The position numbers and the translations under genes are program-made. The notes beneath the pieces were generated by a model. It saw only the letters and a list, made by a program, of their open reading frames with translations, made no database searches and was not told where the DNA came from. From the NCBI RefSeq assembly GCF_023973825.1, contig NC_090115.1, forward strand, positions 1,178,001 to 1,242,000: a DNA stretch of 64,000 bases, read 5' to 3'. Positions 37,764 through 49,011 of the stretch are shown here, one piece after another. This stretch comes from Plasmodium brasilianum. Taxonomy: Eukaryota > Apicomplexa > Aconoidasida > Haemosporida > Plasmodiidae. The stretch's first letter is position 1. The number at the start of each line of letters is the position of its first letter.

Positions 37764-39722
37764 AGTGTATATTATATGTTAATCATTTGAGGTGATAAAT
37801 ATATTTTTGTTTTTCAAAAATAATTATATAGAGAATTTAGTTCTATATATTAATGTCGGAAATATACCAGTACTACTAAGAAAAAAAGTGTACAATATTT
37901 AGCTTGTATGAATATCTTTTTATTATTTACCTTGTAGGAATATTTTTGTTTATAATATTTTTGTTACTTTCTTTATTTTTTAATTTATTAGAAAATTTAT
38001 TGTTTATTAAGAAATAAATTACGGAAAATAATATTTTACTCTAGCAATAGAGGTACAACTACAATGAACTTAGTTACTTTATTTTGTAGTTTATTGACCA
38101 TTTATGTACTTGTAAATTTTATAAAATACATAGTTGATGTTTGAGAAAATTAGTTATATCCTATTTACATTTCATATATTGTTTTTATAAATAATATTCT
38201 TCATGAATCTAATGAAGTTTTTCTTTATACTAAATGGAATTATATTCTTAGCAAGATCAATTGTTTCATAATTATAAATTTTTTCTTATGAGCACTGAAT
38301 ATTATATAAATATATATGGATACATAAAAGTAGAAAAAAATATATTAAATAGTTTTAACATTCGCTTGTTCATACATTAGCTTTATTATAATAATGAATT
38401 ATTTTTTGCGATAATTTAATAATCTTATGAATTGTATATAAATATATATTTTTCTCAACATATATAATTGAAATTTATATTTCTCATTATTCACAATATA
38501 AATATGTGCTTTATAAGAAAAAATTATACGTACAACATGTATCATGTGTATTTACATTGTGATAAGTATGAGGTCGTTTAAATTAATTTATAAAATTAGA
38601 GTTAATATAATCTCTCTAACCTAGTGAATTAATTAATGTTTTTAAAAATTATATAATTTTTTTTTTTTTTTTTGTCTAAGTGATCACTTGAATGAACTTT
38701 TAAAAACGTATTTTATACATTAGTTTTATTTTCATTATATTACGTTGTTCTTCATATATTAAAATCAAAACCATATCTGTTCTCATGTTTATATGTATTT
38801 TCTATTTAAAAGTAAATATAACAAGTCATATTTATAGAAAAACTATTATGTGAAATATATGTTTCATAACTTATTTGATATAAAGATATTTTCAGTAGAT
38901 ATTTTTTTTTGTGAAAGTATGAAATTATGAATACATAAGTATATAATTCTTTTTTAAAGTATAAATTATTAATAGAAAATTATCGATTTAAGAATTCTTG
39001 AAACATTATTTTTATATTTGAGTCTTAAAAATTTATACGATTACTTTTTATGTTATGTAATTTTTTGAGCTAAGAACTTTTTTAAAAAATTAATTATATG
39101 TGAAACATATATTGATAAAAAAAAATTATATTGACTTTGCTATCGAATTAATTAAATAACTAAATTATATTACCTATAATGTTTTTATATAATATACCTT
39201 GTACAAAATTTCTCTATAAATATTTAATAATTTTTCATTATATTTCTTATAAATATATATATATAACATTAAAAAAGAAAAAGGTAATATAAAAAAAGTC
39301 GATGAATTTATAAATATTTCTTATAGACATAATAGTATAAATAATATCTAATTAAATACTATAACCTACAATATTTATATTAAGGAAGTAAATGATCAGT
39401 GTTTATATATCTTCCAAATATATACTTTTTGAGTAGTTCATATACTATAAATTTGATGTTATAAATACATTATAAATCATAATATAAAGCGTATTTTTAT
39501 AAAATAATTAAGAAACATACGACGAAGATATTAAAAGAAAAAGTTGTAATAAATGTTGTTTTCTTCATTTATTATTGTATTGTTAAATTTATTAATAATA
39601 TTTTGGGAATAACCAGTTTTTCCTTGATATGTAAAATAAAAAGATATAATAATTAACAAGGATACATCAATTAAATGAGTTATACTCTACTTAATATACA
39701 GAATAATGTATTATGTATGTTC
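37764..39722. other. AT-rich intergenic region upstream of the fam-l-type gene (copy B)
   Basis: Aligned with 21.3-23.17 kb. No gene seen on either strand. Confidence 0.5.
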
Positions 39723-39763
39723 TCTACATTCTATATTCTATATATTCCATACTTGGACATATT
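39723..39763 (+). promoter_or_regulatory. Conserved upstream element of the fam-l/fam-m genes (copy 5)
   Basis: TCTACATTCTATATTCTATA followed by TACTTGGACATATT, 412 bases before the ATG at 40135. It is nearly the same as the element at 23175. Confidence 0.5.
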
Positions 39764-40134
39764 GTGAAAGCATATATATAATTATTTATTTTATTTTGTA
39801 AATTAAAAAAATAATTATTTAATTAATTTACTGTATTTAATAAATAACTTATATACTATGAATATTTATTGATGAATTATATTTATTGTATATTTTGTAA
39901 TGTAACATTCTTATAAATAATATTAACATAACAATTTTAGATTATATTTTTGAAGTTATATTTCCCTTTTTCATTGTAAAAGAAATTGTAATTATACAAT
40001 ATTTTTTATAATTTTATCAAAAAAAAAAAAAAACATTAAATAAATAATAATAGGGATCTATATCATTAAAATTATATTATATTGCTGCTAATTATATCAT
40101 TTCTGCGTTTATTAGCGTATTAAATACTTATATT

Positions 40135-41183
40135 ATGGAACAAAAATTTAAGTCATTCTTATATATTAAAATTTCTACCTTTATACTTTTAACTTGGATA
40201 TGTCATTTTTACATTTATATGGTTATGATAATGACTTTTAAGTATATATGTATTATTTATCTTTTGGTGTTTTACTATTGTTAGTGTTTTGTTTTACTGA
40301 GAATTTATTCATTTGATTAAATAATAATTTTTTCCTATTTTTTCAGAGTAGGCAAGGTAAACCTTTGGTTGAATGCTACAACCAACATAGAAGGTTATAC
40401 GCAAAAAATTACCGTTTACTGGCAATATATAAGCAAGATAAGGATTCAAGTATTGTGTATTTAAAAAAAGAGATATCAAATCGAGTAAACAATATAAATG
40501 ATATATTTTATAATGAAAAATATTCCTCGGGAAAAACTAAACAGTTAAATGGGAGATCACAAGGAAATAAAAGAAAACATAAAAAAGATATGAAAAATAA
40601 ATCTTGTATATTTGAAACGAAAAAATATTCCCATTTAGAAAAAAAAATCTTCAAAGAACTTGATTACGCAGATTTTCTCAAAAACAACAAAACAATTAGT
40701 GATAAGATTTACAAAAAAATAATGATTAAAAAATGCGGATTACGAGTAGCCTTACCAATATTACTGTTTTTTGTATTAGGCATATCGTTCATATTAGATA
40801 ATTTTTGTGGATGTGGGCTTACACATGGTTTGCTTAAAGTAATAGTTTTTATTTCACCTGCTGTAAATGCTATTAAACTTGGAGAATATTCATATCTTAA
40901 AACATTTGGAGATCTTTCAAATATAATTACTGATAATAAGGCTTCTCCCGCTCTATTAACTTTGCATATGTGGTTGACGAAATCACCTTTAAAAGGGTTT
41001 ACACAAGCTTTGTTAAAAAACTCAAATACAAATAAAGTGAGAAATTACTGTGCTTCAGGATTTTTGGGATTTCTTATATATTTTGTACCTTTCTTCATAT
41101 TAAGTATAATTCTTATATCAGGACTTGTTTATTATCATAAAAAAGTTAAAAAATATGAAAAAATTAAATTCAGGAAAAGGTAA
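40135..41183 (+). CDS. Fam-l-type exported protein
   Basis: Two exons: 40135-40221 (29 codons, Met-Glu-Gln-Lys-Phe-Lys start, Leu-Leu-Thr-Trp-Ile-Cys-His-Phe near the end) and 40347-41183, intron 125 bases with a TTTTTTCAG acceptor, phase 0; about 307 residues. PEXEL-like Arg-Leu-Leu-Ala-Ile at 52-56. Core at about 116-147 (CIFETKKYSHLEKKIFKE, then DYADFLK and NKTISDKIYKK). First membrane helix at about 162-182, variable loop with a Cys-Gly-Cys-Gly start, second helix at about 267-291, tail YYHKKVKKYEKIKFRKR. It is the duplicate of the gene at 23592; the core and tail match almost exactly while the loop differs. It pairs with the fam-m-type gene 3.5 kb downstream. Function unknown. Confidence 0.9.
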
Positions 41184-44100
41184 AATGAATAATAAGCAAT
41201 ATTTTCTTTACTGTAATGAAACCATCCATATGATATAATACACGCAATACTTTAAATGGTATTCATAATATATATATCTATAACTGACTAAATTTTATAG
41301 ATTTATGTTAATATAACTGGTTTAATTCATACGCAGCAGTATAAAAGTATATTCGTATTTTTTGTTTATAATTTTGTATGTTTTAATATCATTCAATTTA
41401 TAGTTTAAGGTATCGTATGAGATTTATTCACTATTTTGTCTTAATGTTTATATATGTATATTTTCATATATTCCTAGGATAAATATGTTTTTGTGTGTTA
41501 TAATTAATATACATTATGGAAATTTATATAATTTTATTGATACCGTGTGTTAATTTTTATTTTAACTATGAACAATACTTATTTATATTATTTTATCATT
41601 TTCTAGTTTAAAATGATTATTTGTAGACTTTATTTAAAAAATGTTTGACAAGATTTAATTAAATTATTATAAGTCCTATTTTGTTTTCAATGACTTTACG
41701 CAAATATATTCTGTTGTATTAATGTAAATATATATATTTCATAAAGTAAAACATTATATTTATTACGCAGAATAGGTTTTATGAGAAATACGTTATGGAA
41801 AAATTTCATTGTAAAACACTTTCTAAAGGTTATTTTTTTTTTGAATAATAAAAAAAACAAATTACAAATATATAATAAAATATTATAATTAAATTTAGGA
41901 TACTTATAATAGTTCATTAACTCAATAATTCTCTGTATTCAGAATTAAATGAACAGTTATCACGATTTATTATTTTGTTATTATTGTGAATTAAAGTGCC
42001 ATTTCTATATGGTAAAAATTAAATAAATATATACTATATTAATACATTACATATAGAGAATATATATTTTATATTTTTTACAATATCTAAAGTTTAATTT
42101 AATGAAATAAATGTAATCAAATATTAATTAATAATATACATAGATACATTTTTTTTTTATTTAATAATGGTTAGATTTTAAATACATTCATATCTACAAA
42201 ACAAAAATAAATTATTATTAAGGGAAATAAGAAAATATATAATATTTATACATTAATATAATAATGTGAGAGTGTTTTTTATATATATTTCCTTATTTTT
42301 TCTGGCTATAAGTATATTATGTAAATAGTTATTATTATGTAAAGATGAATAAAAATATATTTAATTTCAGTTCAGAATTTCTAGTTAATCTATATTAAAA
42401 ATGCTTTTTTTTTTAAATAAAATAAAATTATAAAAAAAGTATTATTTTTTTAGAAAAGTATCATGAATACATTACTTTTTTTTTTAATACAGTTGTTTTA
42501 ATTTGATCCATTAAAAAGAATTTATATATTTATTTGTGTACATTTTAATTAAATAAATATAATAATTTTATACTAAAAATATTAAACAATTATTTACTGT
42601 TCCAAAATTAAAAAATAAAGTAGTAAAATATACTACGTAAATGCAAAAATAATTTTAATACATTTTAGATAATAATATTGAACAAAAAAATGAACTTTTC
42701 TATATACTTATAGTTTTGAATACGTTATCAACTAAAAATTCAACGTTTAGTATAAATAATGAAATTAAAATATAGAATTGAGAAAAATGTTATAAAACGT
42801 ACAGACAAAGGAATATACAATAAGAGATTTGAAAGAATATTCTATTACAATATTATAATTCAATTGTGGTATAAATTTTTAATAAAGACAAAAAAATATA
42901 TTTTATAAGGATATTAACATATTTTTATATTAATTGTTAAATAAAATAAATCATATATAATTTAAAAAAAATATGAATTATTTTTAAATGATAATGCTAA
43001 AATAATATTTAGAAATCAAAAATATTGCAAAAACAGAAAATGTATATTTATAATTAATTGTTTAAAGGATTATAATATATAGTGTGTTCATTCCTCGTAA
43101 TTAATTTTATAATATATATATTAGTTATTATTGGTTTTTAAAATAGGTTGCATTATATTTTATATAGAAATATTATCTGCCAATTAAAATATTAAATGTT
43201 CAAATCATTGTAACAATTAAAGGTAGATAAAAAGGAGCCTTCATATATATTAAGATAAATGTATAATTAATGTAAATCTATATAAATGCAATGACATTAA
43301 CTGTTTAATATAATCACTTTTTTTTAATGTTAACTTGTAGAAATAATATTTTTTAATGAGAACTATAATTTAACATAATATTTTAGACTATTACAAATAT
43401 TTATTGTGCGTATAAAATATTAATAAATATCACTGTTAGATTTACACATAAAAAAATAAATATTGGGGTATAAAATTTATTGTTGTTAACAGTTTATTTA
43501 ATAAAATATTATTTGTTATTATGTTTATATTGACTTATTATGGTTCTACTCTGAGTTATATTCATAACATTACTAATTCATAAAGAAATATATAAAACAT
43601 AACATGAAAATCCTAAAAATAACAAAAGTAAAATTAACAAAACATGCATTTTAGTAAATTATATAGTACTTTCTTATTTTTTATGGGAAAATTATACACT
43701 ATACATGTCATACCTATTTGTAAATATATTTAATTTGAAATATACTTTAATTAATATAATTGCTTGTAATACTTCTATAAAAATTTTTACTTCAGCGGAT
43801 TTTATTTCTTATACTTTTTTACTACAATTGTATATTATATAAATTTATATATGTTAAAAAAACAATTAAAAAATAATATAGTTGAATATAATGATTATTC
43901 ATTTATAATTGACGAAATCAATTAAACTAAATTAATAATTGTAATTTTTAAAAATAATGGTGCATATATAAAAAATATGTACATATTTTCTTTTATAGGC
44001 GATATTTCTTAAATGATTAGTTGGTATCGTATATATTCATAATTTAAAAGGATTATACAAAATAAAATATTTTTTTTAATGAGAAAGTAATGCATGTATT

Positions 44101-44298
44101 ATAATCATCATAATACAATTTCTGTTTCAATAAATTATTATTTAAGTTATTATATTATTATAATAATTAATGTTTTATAAAATATAACTCGTTTTTCATA
44201 AATACAATGTTTACGAATTCATAATTAGTATTGGGATAATATCCTTAAAATTAGTAATTTTTATGTTAATATATATAGGAATATATTATTTATATGTT
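41184..44298. other. Intergenic region between the fam-l- and fam-m-type genes (copy B)
   Basis: The fam-l-type 3' flank is followed by AT-rich DNA. A 73-codon minus-strand frame at 41696-41917 is low complexity and unsupported. No gene seen. Confidence 0.5.
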
Positions 44299-44336
44299 CC
44301 CTACATTCTCTATAGTAGACAAACTCAATATTTATA
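44299..44336 (+). promoter_or_regulatory. Conserved upstream element of the fam-l/fam-m genes (copy 6)
   Basis: CCTACATTCTCTATAGTAGA followed by CAAACTCAATATTTA, 413 bases before the ATG at 44712. It is closest to the element before the other fam-m-type gene at 27685. Confidence 0.42.
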
Positions 44337-44711
44337 TATAATAAGAATTCACATATTTCTTTCTATGTTTATTCCAAAAATAATTAATAAAATGTATTAC
44401 TAATTAGTACACTATCTTAAATTAAATATATATTAAAATATTTTTGAATAAGTTCTAATTAATTTATTTTTATGAAACTTATTTTTATTTTAAAATAATA
44501 TTATGTTATATTTTAAATAATATATTTTTAATATTATTTTACTTTTTATATGTGGTATAATCAATTATATTTTTATACTTTTTTTTATATATTTATGATA
44601 GAAGAGTAAAAAACAAATTTTTTAATAAGTATAGAACTGTTTGTTATTGGAAATACATTATATTATGGATTATTTTTTCATTAATATATTATAGTGTTAA
44701 GGAACTTTATA

Positions 44712-45586
44712 ATGAAAAACAAAATTACGCTAAACATAATTATTAGAATTGGCATGTTTGCCATTCTATCATGGATATGCAATTTTAACAATTATGTGGT
44801 ATAATGTCATCAAATAAGTATATTTATTATTATTTATATTTTTCCTGTTTTACATTTATTAAAATAATATTTTACAATTGGTATATTTATTCTTATTAAA
44901 CATATATATTTACTTTGATTTTTTAGTATATATTTAACAAATCTTTGGATGGAATATGTAACTATGATATGGAAGCATATACAAGAAATTATAGATTACT
45001 ATCAAAATATAAAAAGGATGAGGCTTCAAATAATCTATGGTTAAAAGGAAAGCTTCCCAATAATGAAGTCTTTGGACAAAAAATCACACCTAATAATGAA
45101 GGAGGAACTTATAGAAAAAATAATCAATCACATAAATATTTATTAAATAAAGCACAATATTACACTGAAGTTATAGATTATAATAATGGAATGTTTGATG
45201 GAAAACATTTCCATTTTCAAAAGAAATGGATAAAAAAAAAGGATTATGATACTTTTCTTGAAAAAACGAAGAGAATTGGTGATATATCTTTAAAAAAAAT
45301 AAAATTTAGAAGTTATAAATTTGGAATATCCCTATTTTTTGTTTTTTTTCTATTTGGAATAGGATTACCAGTATCCAGTGCATTTGGGCCATCCGATGAA
45401 AGTGGCATAGGAAATATTATTTTATCTTTTCTTGAAAGTACGCTAGGTTTAGGTAGTAAAACAAATGGTTATATATTATTATTTTTAGTAACATTCATTA
45501 TGTTAGCAATCTTGATTATAATAGCTATTTATAAGATCTTAAGAAACAATGAAAAATATCAAAAAATTAAGTTGATGATGGAGTAA
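44712..45586 (+). CDS. Fam-m-type exported protein
   Basis: Two exons: 44712-44798 (29 codons, Trp-Ile-Cys-Asn-Phe near the end) and 44927-45586, intron 128 bases with a GATTTTTTAG acceptor, phase 0; about 248 residues. PEXEL-like Arg-Leu-Leu-Ser-Lys at 52-56. Core at about 100-155 (LLNKAQYYTEVIDYNNGMF, GKHFHFQKKWIKKK). First membrane helix at about 159-179, a short Gly/Ser-rich loop of about 31 residues, second helix at about 210-231, tail NNEKYQKIKLMME. It is the duplicate of the gene at 28084 and keeps the normal ATG start that the copy A gene has lost. Function unknown; export is inferred. Confidence 0.9.
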
Positions 45587-48500
45587 AATGAGCAAAAAGT
45601 AATTCGAATTTTCACATAAATTAATTATTAATAGAATGTATTATATGTAATATCTATACTGTTATAAACTTTAGAGTATTATTTATTATTTGTATAATTT
45701 TATAAATACACATGTGTATAAGGTATCATTTTTGTACGAAGATTAATAAATTAAGTTTTAATCTTTTTTGTAGATTTAAATGTTTTAATGATTTTCATTT
45801 TGTACTATAAATTATTGTTTCAGAATAGATAAATATCATTGCTTAATATATATATTTGTGTATTAGAGGAAGATTGATATTAACTGTGTATGAATTGAAT
45901 CATAATTAATATATAATATTAAAATTAATATAATTTTAATTAATATATATTAGGATTTATATTTTAAATGAAAAATACCTATGCTCTCTTTTTTACCTTG
46001 CTCAATTCTAAAATAATTAAAGGTAGACTTGATCAGTAAGTTACTTCGTTGACATTATGTTGAAAAAAAAAATGTTTATCTTTGTATATAATAAAACGAA
46101 GTGAATGTATTATGCTATTTTACGTATATTTTACTCAAAAAAAAAGTCATAACTTTTATTATATGAAATAATTTTTATTATAAATATATTATATAATATA
46201 TTTATTACCTAAGACTTTTCAACAAATTCTTTTTTTTTTTATTGGTAGAATTGGGGAATTATAAATATATAATGAAATAATATGATTTTTTAGAATGGAT
46301 TACATATAGTTGTTTACTAATTTATATATTCTAAGCAATTAATATTAAATGAAAAGTTATAGTTATTATTTTATTATTGGGACTATTTGTAACAATAATA
46401 AACTTTTGACAAATTTACTTAAATATATTTTATATGAAAAAATATATATATTAATATATATGCTATATATTTCTATTATTTTTTAAATATTTAAAGAATA
46501 TATTAATAAATTAAATTTAAATAGATACCAATATATAATATGTTGAAATTAATTATTTTTTTTCTTATTCTATGCCATATAATTAAAATATTATTATATA
46601 TACAGCATTATATTATATTGGAAGTGATATAATAATGGTTGGCAAAGATTTTTTAAGAATTCATAATAATTGTTAATTCGTGTGCTTATATTTAGTGTAG
46701 AATATCTAATAAAATTAATCTCATTAAAACATTTTATTAATATCAAGAAAATTATAAGGTAATATAGTTATGTTTTCTTATATTTAACAAATAAAATGTA
46801 ACAGTTACATTATTTTTATTGAAATAAAACGAAATTCGGGTTAATAATGAAACAAAAAAAAACAATAATAATTCTGTTTGTATATGAATAAATTCATTGA
46901 ATATATATTCATTAATAATTCGTTTTCATATATCAGCACAATAATAATTAATAAGAACAAAATATATAGTAGTAAAAGAAAACAAAAATAATGAAATTAA
47001 TATTTAATATTATAAATAAATGTATCATTTACATATTCTATACAATTTAACAAAAATTGTCTTATTTTAAATTCTAAAAAAAAAAAAAGCAAAGTTATTT
47101 TTTCTTATTAGTATATTTACTCAGCGAATTGTTTTCACGAATAATTCAGAAGTTAATATAATTATTAAAATAAGTACTTTTAAAAAATTATTCTGCTATG
47201 GATATTCGATGCTTCTTCTATTATTACAGTACTATTATTAATATAAATAATATAATTATTTTCGCATTTTATCAAATTTTTTTATTTATAATATTATTAT
47301 GTCTTTCTTTAATTTTAAAATATGTTTCTTTAAATAAAATAGACATTTTGAAAAAATATTAAATATAATATGGAATATATTTAGGTATTAATATAATGAC
47401 ATTAACATCAATTTATAGTTGTTTTTATAGGTTTATGTATGATAATATTGTTTTACAATTATTAGTTTTTAATATATATTTAGTATACTCGCAATAGTTT
47501 TATGAGATTATAGGTAAATTAAAAAATGTATTCGAATTTCATTTAAAAAATATAAAAGAAAACGCTAATATATATTGTGCTTGTAATGTATGCTTTATAT
47601 TAATTAAATATGTATATGCTCTTTATCTTATGTTGTAGAGCATAAGAGTATTTATTGAAAAGTTTCTTATATACGTTACGATAATGTACTATAAAAGAAC
47701 ATTCGTTTTTTTAATGGTAATATAATGTGATAATATCTAAATTCAAATGATTCTATTCAATAACCATGAAATTTGGATAATGTTTATATTATTAATTAAA
47801 GAAAATTATTTTCTAAATAAAATATTATTAATATATAATAATATAACTTTTTTATATATTATAAGGATATAATATTAAGAAGAATGAATATATGTATTTT
47901 GACTATGATTTTATTACCCTCTCGTGAAAATTATAATAAATAATAAGAATATATTTTTTTTTATTTTATTTATTAATATTATTCCTGACTTAATTAGTTT
48001 ATCGAAACAATAAACAAAATGGGATTGTAATATTATTTGCTTAATAGAAAAAATTAAATAAAAATTTATAATATACGTATTTTTATGGTATATGGTAACA
48101 ATCAAAAATTCTTACATATCAAAATGTATCTTATACTTCCACACTATGAGACTAATATTGATTTATATTATAAATTTAAATACATATATATATATATATT
48201 TATATACAGTTTTAATAGGAAAATAATATGAAAAAGAAAAATATTTAATAATCTTGTTAACTAAAATGAAAAATTAAAAGAATTATTCTGTAATTACAAA
48301 AACCAAAAAAAAAAAAAAAGTTGAAAGTCAAAATATATAAATTATCATTAAAGTGTAAATGAAAAGTAGGTCAATATTTTTTATTAACATAACATTATAT
48401 TAATGAAATTTTAGGTTTAACTAAAAGGGGAAATATAAAAGATATACAATATTTTTTAAAATTTCTACAAAATAATTATATTTTCTTTCATTTCCTTTCT

Positions 48501-49011
48501 GTTTTAAAAAAAAGTTGAAGCTTATGTATTTAGTACTTTTTAATTTACATACATATTAATATTTAACTTTTATTTTTTTGATTTCATAAATATATTTCAA
48601 AATTATTATTTTTGTTTTTTTTTATTTTTCTAAATATTAATTTTTCCCTCAATATTTTTGGAAAATATTAATATTAGTTTATATATAGATATCTTTATTA
48701 GCATTTTAATACATATATTGTGTTAGGTATTAATATAACTTTATAATAGTTATTATTACATACATTAAAATAAGTATATATAATATGAATATTTTTAAGA
48801 TAACTGTATTAAAATTTTTACATTTCACACCTAATTTCCATTTCTATGTTATTCATTAATTAATAAACTTTTATTAATGATCCCTTTATATTTCGCAAAG
48901 TGTATAAAATATGTTTTATAAGCACCATCCGTTTATATATAAATATCGTTCTATTATTTTTTGTATGTGAATTATGAATTTATAGAATGTATTTTTCCAA
49001 ATTTAATAAGA
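45587..49011. other. Intergenic region between the fam-m-type gene and STP1
   Basis: The fam-m-type 3' flank is recognisable to about 46.2 kb, then AT-rich DNA without a gene. A 63-codon minus-strand frame at 47914-48105 is unsupported. The right end would hold the STP1 3' untranslated region. Confidence 0.5.

Larger units (their letters stand above)
32430..46200 (+). repeat. Tandem segmental duplication, copy B
   Basis: Second copy of the unit described at about 15,950-29,650, same orientation and element order. Divergence is substantial in both coding and non-coding parts, so the duplication is not recent. The PHIST-like pseudogene is more damaged here. Boundaries are approximate. Confidence 0.8.
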
